DNA of 22,080 nucleotides from Clostridium sp. CAG:221 (GTDB taxonomy: Bacteria > Bacillota > Clostridia > Clostridiales > Clostridiaceae), in the NCBI GenBank assembly GCA_000435835.1, contig FR883408.1, positions 1-22,080 of the forward strand, written 5' to 3'. The notes under the pieces are model-generated. The model was given only the letters and a program-made list of their open reading frames with translations. It was not told where the DNA came from and searched no databases. Below, one piece after another: positions 22,054 through 22,080 of this stretch. The position numbers and the translations under genes were made by a program. Position 1 is the stretch's first letter, and every line of letters starts with the position of its first letter.

Positions 22054-22080
22054 ATGGCAAAGCAAAAATTCGAAAGAAGT
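22054..22080 (+). CDS. tuf: Elongation factor Tu, first 9 codons
   Basis: ATG preceded by AAGGAGG (22038-22044); the visible codons read MAKQKFERS, the characteristic EF-Tu start (MAKxKFER(S/T)KPHVN). The rest lies beyond the window. EF-Tu delivers aminoacyl-tRNA to the ribosome. Placement after a tRNA-Thr gene fits a translation cluster. Confidence 0.85.

Overview
This is an AT-rich, densely coded stretch of a chromosome from a Gram-positive endospore former, most likely Clostridium sensu stricto. The evidence is a clostridial 2[4Fe-4S] ferredoxin, a Gin-like anti-sigma-G protein, SigH, DisA, CtsR/ClpC, T-box control of an aminoacyl-tRNA synthetase, and strong GGAGG ribosome binding sites. 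I cannot fix the species. No insertion sequence, phage gene or CRISPR array is visible.

Layout. 1-390: the 3' part of tRNA-Cys(GCA), its terminator, a small MITE-like palindromic element and a bidirectional terminator. 391-2605 (minus): a CorA-type ion transporter and an M20-like amidohydrolase with eroded metal-site motifs. 2744-6072 (plus): gin, a guanylate-kinase-like gene, then darA-holB-ricT; this matches the csfB...tmk-darA-yaaR-holB-ricT order of Bacillus, with a GMK-like gene in the tmk position and no yaaR. 6217-6387: ferredoxin. 6443-7078 (minus): a UlaG-like metallo-beta-lactamase-fold protein that has lost nearly all metal ligands. 7240-10284: ctsR and clpC behind a sigma-A promoter with a CtsR box, without the mcsA and mcsB genes that usually lie between them. 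10306-10464 (minus): an unrecognised 52-residue protein with a possible sigma-G promoter. 10712-13266: radA and disA. 13343-13741 (minus): a Cys-rich protein of unknown function. 13980-15752: a YacL-like PIN/TRAM membrane protein and ispD. 15757-21834: a consensus promoter and a proline T-box, then proS-cysS-mrnC-rlmB-rae1-sigH. 21910-22080: tRNA-Thr(GGU) and the first codons of tuf.

Themes. The c-di-AMP synthase DisA and the c-di-AMP receptor DarA are both encoded here, about 8 kb apart. Protein quality control (CtsR/ClpC), DNA repair and checkpoint (RadA/DisA), translation and RNA processing (ProS, CysS, Mini-III, RlmB, Rae1, RicT) and sporulation control (Gin, SigH) share the window. Most genes are conserved housekeeping. 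The less ordinary content is two apparent pseudoenzymes, the unlisted small ORF facing clpC, the missing mcsAB pair, a divergent RadA, and several palindromes in promoter regions.
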